Positions 49,326 through 59,458 of a stretch of DNA of 64,000 bases are shown here, piece by piece. How positions within the stretch are numbered: the first letter of the stretch is position 1; each line of letters starts with the position of its first letter. The notes under the pieces were generated by a model that worked only from the letters and a program-made list of their open reading frames with translations, made no database searches and had not been told where the DNA came from. Source of the stretch: Alligator mississippiensis (taxonomy: Eukaryota > Chordata > Crocodylia > Alligatoridae); NCBI RefSeq assembly GCF_030867095.1, contig NC_081826.1, forward strand, positions 57,425,501 through 57,489,500, read 5' to 3'. Both the position numbers and the translations under genes were made by a program.

Positions 49326-50419
49326 TCCCCAAGGGGACCCAAGGGGTGCGGCGAGTGCCCATCCATGTCATGTCACTGTTAGGTGGGCTGGGCCTGAGTC
49401 TGTCTACCCTAGGGGGCTCACAGGCAGGGCCTCAGGCCCTCCCGCACACCCTCCTGCATGAACTCTGTGCTAACTCACACGCCAGCAGACAAGTGCACCT
49501 GTTTGCGCTGCCTGTTCACGTGGCTTCAGTCACGTGGCTCCCTGGGGGGCTGGGAGAAGTAGGGGCCTGAGCGGGGTGAGACCCAGTCTGGTTCCCACTC
49601 AGCCACCTCCTCCCACTCTCTAAAGGTTAACCCCCTCCCACCACGGGCCCTGCTTACCTCCAGCTGTGCTGGCAGTCGGTGGGGGGGTTCCGCGGCTGCT
49701 GGGGGGGTCTTTGGGGTCTTCGGGGGAGTGCGGGCACAGTGGGCTTTCACCCGCACATCTCGCACTGCTCCCAGAGCCTGAGGTTTTTTTGCTGTTGGCG
49801 GGCCCTTTTAAACTGCATGCATGCACAGTGGGCCAGCTGTTGGGGAAGCTGCTTTCAGGCTGGGGAGGCCCCTGCCCTTTTAAACTGAAATATTCATTAA
49901 AGTAACAATAAAATGCAGACAAAAGCACACAGGTAAACAGAATACCTCTGAATCCAGCTGGGCATCCAGCTGACACTCTCATGGGCCAGCATTCAATTCA
50001 TTAGGGCACATCTGAGACAAACTGGGTCTTTCAGTCTATACAAGCTGATCCCCTTATGTGTCTCAAAGTCAGCATGTCCCGATCTTTTGCCCTAACTGTC
50101 CTGGTAGTGGTAGCCTCTTGATGAGTGGACCTGAAGGTATTTCTGGGTTTCACATGGATCTTTGGCTTAGGTAAAAGAAGCGTTGTTGCAGAGCAAGTGG
50201 GGAAGGGTTAGTAGAGAAGGAAAAATACCGGTTACCACCAGTTTGACTATAAAAGTTATTTATTGCTAAGTATATGAAATGTATAATGGTACTACTAGTA
50301 ATAGACATGCAAGGGAAAACAAACAAAAACAATTACAATATTACCCTGGTTCAAATGAGTATTTAGGGAAACCTAGCTCAAGCTTAACTAATAAAATTCA
50401 GGTTTCAAAAGCTATTCCT

Positions 50420-50447
50420 AGAGAGAAAAAGAAAAAGAGAGAGAGAA

Positions 50448-50483
<36 letters not shown>

Positions 50484-50484
50484 C
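50420..50484. repeat. (GA)n microsatellite in the minus TGTTAC copy
   Basis: Nearly pure GAGA with some GAAA runs for about 65 bases. At the corresponding place in the plus copy (about 58364-58384) there is only a short 'ctctctctcctttctctct'. Confidence 0.9.
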
Positions 50485-51654
50485 AAGAGCTGGGATCTCA
50501 CCATTCCAAGGTACTTAGGTGATTTGTTGACAAGCAAAGTTTCTAACATAATTGTTGAAGGGAGACAATCTGTTTAGCCCAGCTTCTTGAGAACAACAGT
50601 GGATGGTGTCAGAGAGAGTTCTCTCTTGAAGCCCACTGTTTTCTGCTTTACAGCTTTCTTATACCCTTAGTCTAGCCTCTTCAAAGCATTCTTTTAATTG
50701 TGTAAATCAGGTGGGTCCCAAGCCATAAATGACAGGGAAAAATCTTGTTATATAAACAGTTTCAATTTAAATGAATTACCTTTCTCAGTGACAAGGGGTT
50801 ATCTGGTTTGGAACATCTCAAGAAACTGATTAACAACCAGGAAAAATATCAAGTTTTAAGGAGTAACCAGACACCTAGGAGCCAGCTTGAAATTATTATG
50901 AATATAGAAGATATACTGGAAGGAATACCACATGGTTTCTTCTCAGATGGCCTAGCTATGCTTGCGCAGTGAAGTCAGCATCAGTGCTTTGTATTTTACC
51001 TCTTGTGAATAAGCCTCAGTTTAGCATGACTTTCAGATTTTACTGTAGCCTTTTAACAGACTTAAGGGAATTACTTGGAGCATTTATAAATTTTGTGGGG
51101 AGGACTTTCACCAGTCATCCAGGGAAAAGCATGACACCATTTGTGGTCAGGGCTCCAAAGGGCTGAATGCTGTGATGAACCCTGAACCATTGTTCAAATG
51201 TTGCCCATACCCCCTCTGACTCGGTCTCTTGCCTTAACATTCCCTAACCTGGCAACCGAGTCTTAGTCAATCAAGTTTAAATAGGCCTCCCATACTGGGA
51301 CCAGGGAATGTATGGACCGAGATGCCTATTAAAATTTTCTTATGCTTAGTTCTGGGTAGATGAGGTGCGTGTGGCCGAGGGCAGGGGGGGCGGAATAGAA
51401 AAAAAAGTCCTTTATAAGTCCAGCAAGCTGGGTGCCAGGGCTCCCTCAGGAACACAGAGCTGACAGGTAACAGTATACTATTAGCTCTGTTGACTACAGC
51501 GTTGCACTGGTGGCTCATGTTGATCCTGTGATCCATCATAACCCCGAGGTCCCTTTGAGCCATCATGCTGAGCAGGACATCTTCTTCTAACCTGTATTCA
51601 TGTCTCTGGTTACTTCTCCCCATATGAAGCACTCTGCTTTTATCTTTATTGCAG

Positions 51655-52640
51655 AGTGCTGCCCAGTGCTGTTCCTGTCACCTGCAATGCACACATTCTC
51701 TCCTTAGTAACTGACATGTTGCACACACAGTCCCCTGATGTGGATAGCTTGGTGTCTTCTTTCAAGAAAGCCTTCAAATCCTGTCCAGGCTGTAAGGTTC
51801 AGTACAGGGAGTCTACTGTCAGTCAAAGTGGAGACTCACATGATACTGTGCTGCAGCCACCAGAGCCTGTCCTCACATGGTGGAATTTGTGGTTCAGGCA
51901 GTCTGTGACCACGCCAAGCATATGCAGCACTACTAGCAGTTGGTGAATGAGAAGCTGGAAATCACACTCAGCAGACAGTGCATGCTTAAACTTCACAATC
52001 TCTTAGGTTGAGGCAATGTTCAAGTTCAAGTGATGTTTGTGGCTGACAATGCCACCTGGGTCCTGAACCTCCTGACATAGTTTGAAGGCTGGCAGGCTAT
52101 GTTCCACCACACACACAAGCTGAAGGATTTGATAAGCTGGGTTGAAGACAGCATCACAAGAGCTGTCAAGCTGTCTTTGTGAAAAAATCAGTGAAGGGAC
52201 CTGTTCTAGGCAATAGCTGTGAAGTTGAACCAGCACTTCAAGTATCACTGCCACCAGGGTTCAGACAACCAGTTGCCCCCTTCCTTAGTGCTGCTTGTAT
52301 TTTGGACCTCAACCAGGTGCCTGTTCTGAGTTATGACCCTCAGCTACTGAAATGAACCCACCATGGGGGAAAGAGCATGACAATGAATGTGCTGCTTACA
52401 TGAATTTCATCAAGAAATGCAGGATGCCTATACCTGTATTCTGGGACTCTTGTCTGTGACCAGTTTCCACATCTTTATGGCCCGGCAAGACACAGCTTCA
52501 CTATTCCAATGAACATGTTGGATACTGAGCTTGCCATCTTAGTGTATGGAAAAGTATTTACCCGAAAGAGAAAAAGAATGCCTCCAGCAACTGTGGATGT
52601 TTGCAGCATACTAGCATTTAATAGCTAGCATGAACTACCT
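51655..52640 (+). pseudogene. hAT transposase-like pseudogene, downstream piece
   Basis: The first 96 codons are open (51656-51946). They contain CNAHILSLVTDML, then 'DSLVSSFKKAFKSCPGCKVQ' and 'PPEPVLTWWNLWFRQ'. The last resembles the conserved TRWNSW block of hAT-like transposases. Further on, in changing frames, recognisable fragments appear: 'LNQHFKYHCHQGSDNQ', 'PVFWDSCL' and, near 52530-52600, a segment of the hAT C-terminal dimerisation type ('VYGKVFT' followed by a basic KRKRM). Several stops and frameshifts break it. It has no visible introns and sits next to no other gene. It may be an old transposon or a lost domesticated gene. Confidence 0.5.
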
Positions 52641-52790
52641 GTCTCAAGGTTAGCATTCAGTTTCAGTAAATTCCTTTCTATAATGTCCTTTAATAAAGTG
52701 TATATAGTTGGTATTAGTTACAATTCATGTTGTGTATAGCTTTATTTTAATAACATATTTCATTTTAGAGCTTAATTAAGTACTTAGATT

Positions 52791-52871
52791 GCTTAATAAC
52801 ACATCAATTAAAGGCTTCTGCCTTTAAGCTGATTAAGCTGGTGGAAGCTGTTAATTGATGTGTTATTAAGC
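52791..52871. repeat. Perfect 21-bp hairpin next to the CR1 5' end
   Basis: The left arm (52791-52811, starting GCTTAATAACAC) and the right arm (52851-52871, ending GTGTTATTAAGC) are exact inverse copies. They are separated by a 39-base loop that itself contains inverted pieces ('aggcttc'/'gaagct'). The CR1 sequence starts immediately after it. It may be a minimal MITE. It is unlikely to be a terminator, because there is no gene to end. Confidence 0.75.
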
Positions 52872-53252
52872 ACATTAAAAGGAGGCAAAAAAGCAAAGAA
52901 ACCCTCTTGGTTGAGCAGGGAAATCTAGGAGAGCCTGGAGGGGAAAAAAAGAGGCCTACAGGCTGTGGAAGCAGGGTGCTGCCACCAAGGAGGAGTATAC
53001 CTGCTTGGCTCGAGCTTGCAGGGAAACAGTGAGGAGAGCCAAAGCAGAAATGGAAATTAGGCTGGCAGCAGAAGTTAAAGATAACAAAGAGTCATTCCAT
53101 TAAGTACATAGGAAGCAAAAACAAGGTTCAGGGTAACTTAGGGCCCCTTCCGGATGAACTAGAGCAACTGGCAACAGATCGGATAGCCAAAGTGGAACTT
53201 CTAAATGATTTCTTTGCATCTGTGTTCCTGGACACAAATACAAATAGACATC

Positions 53253-54648
53253 TGTCACAGCGGGGTCCCGCAGGAGGGCTGTGATCTCCTTGAGGTCCCT
53301 TGCTCTGTGTCAGGCCGGCCCAAGGCACCCTCTTATTCTCGCCCGCCACGTCTTGTTGGTAAATATGATTGGGAGGCTGCCTTGCGTCTTCCCTGGGCAC
53401 GGCTGCTCGGGACCTCTGTCCCCACGGTTTTTCCGGACCCCCTGGGGGTCTCCCGATATGATGGGTGTTCCCTGGACACCCTAGCCTTATGGGCTATGCG
53501 TGGCTCCTACCAGCCCCTAATACCACGCCCCAAGCCTCGCAGATGTAATAGACGTTGGTATGTCTGCACGCCCGCTTCCCGGGCCTCCTCCTAACACAAT
53601 GTCCCTCACTGGGACCCTCGTCCGCTCTGGGACTTCCTTTCTGGCCCACCGCACTACTGCCCTCTCTGGTGCGGGCTCACTGCGCTACTATCCCCTTTTG
53701 TCAGGGACAACCGCAGCACCTAGCCCTTTCCTGGGTTTCCTGAGGGGCAGGCCTATCACCGGGTCTGTCACTCCTGTTCTGGGCTCCTTAAATATCGCCC
53801 CCTCGGGCTCCTCAGTATGGCCCCTCTCTCGGGCTCCTCAATCATGCAGTATGGCGCTCCCCCTCTTTGGGGCTCGCCGTGCCCACACTGGGCTTCTCAA
53901 TAATGTGATATGGCGCTCCTCAGTAATCGCCCCTCCCTGGGGCTGGGGTCTATGTACCCCGCACGCAATCCGGGGTCTATGTCCCCCGTCTGCAACCTAC
54001 TGGTTGCGCCTGCGACCCACTGGCCACGCTCCTCGCCGCCAGTCGCTCCCGCACTGGCGTGCAAGCTGCGCCTTCACTGGCGCTATGAAATTAATGCTCC
54101 CTCCTGGCGCTAGACCATGCCCTCACCGGCGCTAGGGCACCCCCCACTCTCTGGGGTCCCTATGAGGATACTGCGCCCTCCTCGGGCGCTGGGGCCCCCA
54201 CACTCCCATGGGGCCCTTTATGAGGCCTCCTCCAACCCCTACAGCCTCACCCAAGCCTCCGGTGTAATAACACAAACACAACTTCAAGCCTCCCGGCTAT
54301 AACTCCAAACACAACCCAAAGCCGCCTGGCTATAACTTAACTACAAGCCGCATGGCCATAACTTAGTATCGTGACTCAAGCCTCCAGGGCTATCATGAGC
54401 TATACTTGCAACTCCGGCTTCTTCCCATATCTTGGCTGAGGGAGCTCCTGCCTCCCTGGCTGCTGGCAGAAAACTGCCAACCTGGCCTCAGCCCTGGGCT
54501 TTATAAGGGCCAGGCCCTGCCCCCTACAGGCAGCTGGCTCCCCTTAGTTGCTCCAGCAACTCGCAGCTGTGCTCAGTTGGCTCTGCCAGGGCTCTCTCCC
54601 TGGCAGTTTCTCCTCTCTAGGAGCAGAGCACCGAGGTGCCCTGCAACA
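53253..54648 (+). mobile_element. 1.4-kb solo LTR with ACATC target duplication
   Basis: It begins TGTCACAGCGGGG and ends CCCTGCAACA. ACATC is present directly before (53248-53252) and after (54649-54653). CR1 coding order resumes on the far side. The element is GC-rich, with a run of degenerate tandem words such as 'atggcgctcc' and 'gggctcctca' around 53810-53940. A TATA-like box (TTATAAGG) lies at 54501-54508. The 129- and 191-codon frames inside are Pro/Arg-rich and multi-phase, so I do not call genes. Orientation is inferred from the TATA box only. Confidence 0.85.
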
Positions 54649-55583
54649 ACATCCCATTGGGACCTTAGGTAAGCCCAGTATAGATACCAGCCCACCAACT
54701 ATTCATGCTGACCTAGTAAAGGGGCACCAGGAGAGGTTGAATGTATTTAAGTCAACAGGCCCCAATGATCTTCATCCTAGGGTACTTAGGGAATTAGCTG
54801 AAGTCATAGCGGAGCTGCTGGCACAACTGTTTGAGCACTCATGGCACTCAGGACAGGTCCTGGAGGATTGGAAAAGGACCAATGTAGTCCCTATTTTCAA
54901 GAAGAGGAAGAAGGAGGAACTGGGTAACTATAGGCTGTTTAGTCTCACCTCTATCCTTGGCAAGAAAGACATTTGAGAAAATTGTTAAGGATCACATTTG
55001 TGGGGGACCAGCAGGTAAAATGATGCTAAGGGGCAATCAGCATGGGTTCATAGCAGGCAGATCCTACCTGACTAAGCTGGTTTCATTTTTACGACTGGGT
55101 CACAAAATGCTTGGATGAAGGAATAGAGGTAAATGTTATTTACTTAGATTTTAAAAAGGCCTTTGACACAGTGTCACACCCAATTCTTATAAATAAACTA
55201 AGCAGTTGCAATGTAGATTATTACACAGTCCAGTGGGTAGTAAATTGGATTATGGGATGCACCCAAAGAGTGGTGGTGGACAGGTCAGTTTCTACCTGGA
55301 GAAATGTAGGCAGTGGAGTCCCCAAGGAAGGCTCTGTCCTGGGATTGGTACTATTCAATATCTTCATTAGTGACTTGGACAAGGGAGTAGAAAGCACTCT
55401 GTCCAAGTTTGCTGATGACACCAAACTATGGGGGGAGGTACACAAACTAGACAGCTGGGAGCGAATCCAGGCTGATTTGGACAGGCTGGGGAAATGGGCC
55501 AAACAGAATAAGATTCAGTTTAACAAGGATAAGTGTTATGTGTTGCACCTGGGGAGGAAGAATCATCAACACTCCTATAGCTA

Positions 55584-56663
55584 TGCCAGATGAGAAAGTG
55601 GATATTTTTAAGTTTCTTTGCCTCTGTTTTCTTGAACAGGGGCTGGGATATCCCTCCTGCCAGAGGTAGGGACAATCTCGGGGATAGCTCTGACAGGCCT
55701 TGGGTCAGGACAGAGGTAGTTAGCACCTTAATCAGCAACTTGGACGAGGGGGTTGAAAGCACATTGTCCAAGTTTGCTGATGACACTAAGATGTGGGGCG
55801 AGGTGGACACACTTGAAGGGAGAGAGAGGCTGCAACTAGATTTAGACTACAAAAGTGGGCAGATGAGAATAGGATGGGGTTCAACATAGATAAACGCAGG
55901 GTGCTGCAGCTTGGGAGAAGGAATCCACAGCATACATACAGGCTGGGGAGTTCCCTTCTTGAAAGCACAGAGGCGGAAAGGGATCTTGGAATCATTATTG
56001 ACTCCAAGATGAACATGAGCTGCCAATGCCAGACCGCAGCCAGCAAGGCCAGCCATACCTTGTCATGCATCCAAAGATACATTTCAAGCCGGTCCAGAGA
56101 GGTGATACTCCCCCTCTATGCGACATTGGTCAGGCCACAGTTGGGGTACAGTGTCCAGTACTGGGCGCTGCACTTTAAAAAGTATGTGGCCAGCCTGGAG
56201 AGATTTCAGAGGAGAACCACCCATTTGGTGAGAGGGCAGCAGGACAGGCCCTATGAGGAGAGACTGAGGGACCTGAACCTGTTCAGCCTCAGCAAGAGGA
56301 GGCTGAGAGGGGACCTGGTGGCTGTCTACAAACTCATCAGGGGAGATCATCAGCAAATAGGAAGAGCCCTATTCTCCCCAGCACCACCTGGGGTGACAAG
56401 GAACAATGGTAATAAGCTGATGGAGAATAGGTTTAGGTTAGAGATAAGAAGGCAATATTTTACAGTTAGGGTGGCCAGAATCTGGAACCAGCTACCCAGA
56501 GAAGTGGTCCTCACCCCTACCTTGGGCAAATTCAAAAAGAGGTTAGATGATCACCTGTCTGGGTTCTTGTAAACCCAGCATTCATTCCTGCCTGTGGCAG
56601 GGGGTCAGGCTAGATGATCTGTTCAGGTCCCTCCTGACCCTAGCTACTATGAAACTATGAAAC
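55584..56663 (+). mobile_element. Younger CR1 nested in the plus-strand CR1
   Basis: It starts within the reverse-transcriptase N-terminal region ('[11 protein letters not shown]'), has a large internal deletion, then runs from '[20 protein letters not shown]' to the 3' tail ('ctatgaaactatgaaacta'). The 232-codon segment 55874-56572 covers the C-terminal third of ORF2 with no stop. It duplicates host domains: a FADD block occurs in both the host and the insert. The flanks 'cctatagct' and 'actataagct' look like the target duplication. Confidence 0.85.
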
Positions 56664-57489
56664 TATAAGCTTGGGAGGGACTATTCTAAGTAGCACAACT
56701 GCAGAAAGGGATCTCGGACTCCAAATGAGCATGAGTCACCAATGTGATGAGGTAATAAGTAAAGCTAACTGGACCCTTACTTGCATAAGTAGGTGCATCA
56801 CAAACAGGTCTAGGGAGGTGATACTTTCCCTCTATGCGGCCTTGGTCAGGCCACAGCTGGAGTACTGCATCCAGTTTTGGGCACCACACTTCAGAAGGGA
56901 CGTGAATGGCCTGGAGAGGGTTCAGAGGAGGGCCACTTGTCTGGTTAAAGGCCTACAGAAAAAAACCCTATGTGGACAGATTGGGAGACCTGAACCTCTT
57001 CAGCCTCTGCAAGAGAAGGCTGAGAGGTGTTCTCGTGGCCACCTTCAAACTCATCGGGGCGGGGGCCAGCAAGAAATAGTGGATGCAATGTTTACCAGGT
57101 GTTACACCTCAGCTCTGTGTTCTTAGGCAACCCTGGCACAGGATGCCATCTGTCTGAATCACACCCCCCTCCCTCCCCTCCTCTACATAAATGAAACTGA
57201 TTAAGATGCAGTGAGAGACACACCTAAGACCTTCCAGATAAGGGTGACAAGAGTGAAACAACTGCCCTAGGTCTCATTTGCATCCGAGATGGAACCAGAT
57301 GACCATTCATTTACATGAGAGATGGAGAACAGAAAGCCTGAAGCAGAGACTGCAGTGAATTGTGGGACCAGAGAAGCAGGGGAGCACTGCATGATGGGGA
57401 ATCTGTGCTCCAAATGTTAATCAACCCATGTTCACACACACCCAGCTTGGCATTTATCAGACCAGTTCTAATCTGGATTTACTAAGGAC

Positions 57490-57510
57490 TTTCCCCCCCC
57501 CCCCCCCCGA
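57490..57510. repeat. Poly-C run
   Basis: About 18 cytosines lie within the plus TGTTAC copy, followed by a short (CA)n. The minus copy has T- and C-rich sequence at the matching place. Confidence 0.85.
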
Positions 57511-58114
57511 CACACACACACCTCTAAGTTTAATAGGGATCTTGGGCCGTACATTCCCCAGTCCCACTATGGGAGGCCTATTTAAACTTGATTGACTAAA
57601 ACTCGGTTGCCGGGTTAGGGAATGCTAAGGCAAGAGACCGAGTCAGAGGGGGTATGGGCAACATTTGAACAATGGTTCAGGGTTCATCACAGTGTCCAGA
57701 CTGTTGGAGCCCTAATCACAGGTGTTGTCATACCTTTCCCGAGATGACTGGTGGAAGTCCTCTCCACAAAAGGTTATGAACACCCTAATAATTGTCTGAA
57801 GTCTGTTAAAAGACTATAGTAAGATCTGGAAAAGTCATGCTAAGCTGAGGCTTGTGCACAACAAGTAAAAATCCAAAATCCTGATGCTGCAAGCTATCTA
57901 TTGTTCCTGAAGAAACCAAGAGATATCCCATCAGTATATCTGCCATCCATAGGAATTTCAAGCTGGCTCCCAAGTATTTGGTTACTCCCTAATCTTAAGT
58001 GTTTCCTGATTATCAATCAATTTCTTGAGATGTTCCAAACCAGATAACTCCTTGTCAATAGAAAAGACAATGATTTACACAATTAAGGATGCTTCGAAGC
58101 AGCTGACCTGAGGG

Positions 58115-58122
58115 TATAAAAA
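58115..58122 (+). promoter_or_regulatory. TATA box of the TGTTAC element
   Basis: TATAAAAA occurs in the context 'gagggtataaaaatctg'. The minus copy has TATAAGAA at the matching place. It lies about 410 bases before the AATAAA signal at 58529, a layout typical of LTR promoters. Confidence 0.5.
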
Positions 58123-58165
58123 TCTGTAAAAAGTGTGTGTGCTTCAGAAGAAAGAAGAAGAGAGA

Positions 58166-58230
58166 GGTGCTAAAAAAAAAAAGAAGATGAAGAAGAAGAA
58201 GAAAAAGAAGAAGAAAGAAGAAGAAAACTC
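58166..58230. repeat. (GAA)n microsatellite in the plus TGTTAC copy
   Basis: Imperfect GAA/AAG repeats run for about 65 bases just downstream of the TATA box. This expansion is absent from the minus copy. Confidence 0.9.
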
Positions 58231-59458
58231 ATGTGCTGACACCATCCCCTGTCATTCTTGGGATGCTGGAAGAACAGATCGCCTCTCTCTTCAAGGATTG
58301 TGCTACTGACTGTGCCTGTCAGCTTTGCAGCCTGAGTACCTTAGACTGGTGAGATCCCAGTGTTCTCTCTCTCCTTTCTCTCTAGGCATAAACTTCTGAA
58401 CCTGAACTGTATCAGTTAAGCTTGAGCTAAGTTTCCCCAAATACTTAGTGAAACCAGGGTAGTATTGTAATTGTTTGTGGTTGTTTTTCTATTACTACTA
58501 GTACCATTATGTATTTCATATGCTTAGCAATAAATAACTTTTATAGTCAAACTGGTAGTAATTGGGTATATTTTTCCTTCTCTGGTTCTCTTTCCTCCCG
58601 TGCTCTGCAGCAACACTTCTTTTAACTAAGCTAAAGATCTCCATGAAGCCCAAAAATATTGTGGGGTCTGCTCATCAAGAAGCCAAAGATTGGGACGTGC
58701 TGAGTTTGAAACACATAAGGGGATCAGCTTGTACTGATTGACCCAGTTTGACTCAGACGTGCCCTTATGAACTGAATGCTGGCCCATGAGGGTGTCAGCT
58801 GGACACCCAGCCGGATTCAGAGGGATTCTGTTCACCTGTGTGCTTGTGTCTGACTGCATTTTATCGTTGCTCTTATGAACTGATTCTTGGCATATGAGGG
58901 TGTCAGCCTGTCCATGCTGATCAGCCCGGCCAGGTTAGGCGTGTCACGTTAATTTGTGTGTGTTTGTGTGTATGACTGATTTGATGACTGAAGGAACCCA
59001 GCCCCATTGAGATTAAGTCCTGCAACATAGCTCCATTGGGGGTGAGGGCTTGCAGAAGGGAGAGATACAGCTCCGTATAGTAACACAAGCAGCACACTGA
59101 CAGAATCACCAAGACCCTAGAAACTATCCCTTATAAATGAGCACACCCCAAATTAATGGGCAAATCTGGTAACACAGGGCACCTGTTGGGGTAGCTAGAA
59201 GTAATGGCCACAAACTGGAAGAAAGCAAATTCAGATTGGACATCAGGAAAAAAATTTTTACAGTGAGGGTTGCCAAAATATGGAATAAGGGTGGTGGTGC
59301 TGTCCCCTTCCTTGGGTATTTAAAAGGAGATTGGACAGACACCTGGCTGGGGTCATCTGACCCCAGCACTCATTCCTGCCCAGGGCAGGGGGTCACACTT
59401 GATGATCTAATAGGTCCCTTCTGACCCTAATATCTATGAAACTATGAAACTATATGCA

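Larger units (their letters stand above)
46004..49892 (-). mobile_element. Nearly full-length CR1 LINE, antisense
   Basis: This is the youngest-looking CR1 in the window, about 3.9 kb. The 3' tail with 'ttcatagatttcatag' is at the left, ORF2 lies at 46089-48872 and an ORF1 esterase remnant at 48988-49218. A GC-rich 5' region runs to about 49892. It lies inside the TGTTAC element. The target reads 'gttcata' on the left (to 46003) and 'ttcattaaag' on the right (from 49893), so a duplication of about 5 bases (TTCAT) is likely. The plus copy of the TGTTAC element shows the uninterrupted target. Confidence 0.9.
45683..51472 (-). mobile_element. TGTTAC...GTAACA long LTR-like element, minus copy, itself interrupted
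   Basis: It begins TGTTACC at 45683 and ends GTAACA at 51472. GTAT flanks both sides (45679-45682 and 51473-51476). Without the nested CR1 (46004-49892) it is about 1.9 kb. Its sequence is the reverse complement of 57100-59174, sharing for example 'ggcctatttaaacttg'-type and 'gttccaaaccagataa'-type stretches along its length. It lacks about 330 bases that are present near 57140-57475 in the plus copy. A TATA-like box lies at 50656-50663. It carries no coding sequence. TG...CA ends, a promoter-like TATA and 4-bp duplications suggest a long solo LTR. Confidence 0.8.
45079..51654 (-). mobile_element. Antisense CR1 (5'-truncated), split by the TGTTAC element
   Basis: The CR1 sequence occupies 45079-45682 and 51477-51654, about 780 bases in total once the insertion is removed. 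The 3' tail ('aaagaatcataggcattaag' on the plus strand) lies at the left. The C-terminal ORF2 segment (45425-45168, 'RSNGHKLLEDGFRLDVRKNF') follows. The right piece encodes the segment around 'LLSMMAQRDLGVMMDHRINM'. The 5' end lies inside the reverse-transcriptase domain. The element interrupts the hAT-like pseudogene on both sides. Confidence 0.85.
57100..59174 (+). mobile_element. TGTTAC...GTAACA long LTR-like element, plus copy
   Basis: It begins TGTTACACCTCAGC and ends ATCTGGTAACA. CAGG flanks it at 57096-57099 and 59175-59178, and the CR1 reads through when the element is removed. It is 2075 bases long. A TATA box (TATAAAAA) lies at 58115-58122 and AATAAA at 58529-58534, as expected for a U3-R-U5 order. 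A splice-like 'ctttctctctag' precedes 58388. No coding frame is present. It is an inverted counterpart of 45683-51472, about 12 kb away. Confidence 0.8.
52872..59458 (+). mobile_element. Plus-strand CR1 LINE broken by three insertions
   Basis: The host CR1 pieces are 52872-53252, 54654-55583, 56664-57099 and 59179-59458. Read in order, they give a linker ('EAYRLWKQGAATKEEYTCLA'), reverse-transcriptase blocks (NDLHPRVLRELAEVIAELLA; VIYLDFKKAFDTVSHP; SVLGLVLFNIFISDLD; FADDTKLWG), the thumb region (RDLG; 'VRPQLEYCIQFWAPHF') and the typical 3' tail ('atctatgaaactatgaaact'). The 5' end lies in the linker, so the endonuclease is missing. The insertions are a solo LTR, a younger CR1 and the TGTTAC element. 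The element is inactive. Confidence 0.9.

Noticed and set aside
52791..52871. The hairpin as a transcription terminator or miRNA precursor
   Set aside because: There is no gene to terminate. The 39-base loop and AT-rich arms are atypical for a microRNA precursor, and nothing indicates transcription.
53253..53290. The idea that the solo LTR and the ERV LTR at 19503 are the same family
   Set aside because: They share only TGTCACA at the start. The interiors, lengths and tandem words differ.
53560..54135. A 191-codon frame inside the solo LTR
   Set aside because: Pro/Arg/Ser-rich and multi-phase, within tandemly repeated GC-rich sequence, and bounded by LTR ends. It does not look like a retroviral or host gene.
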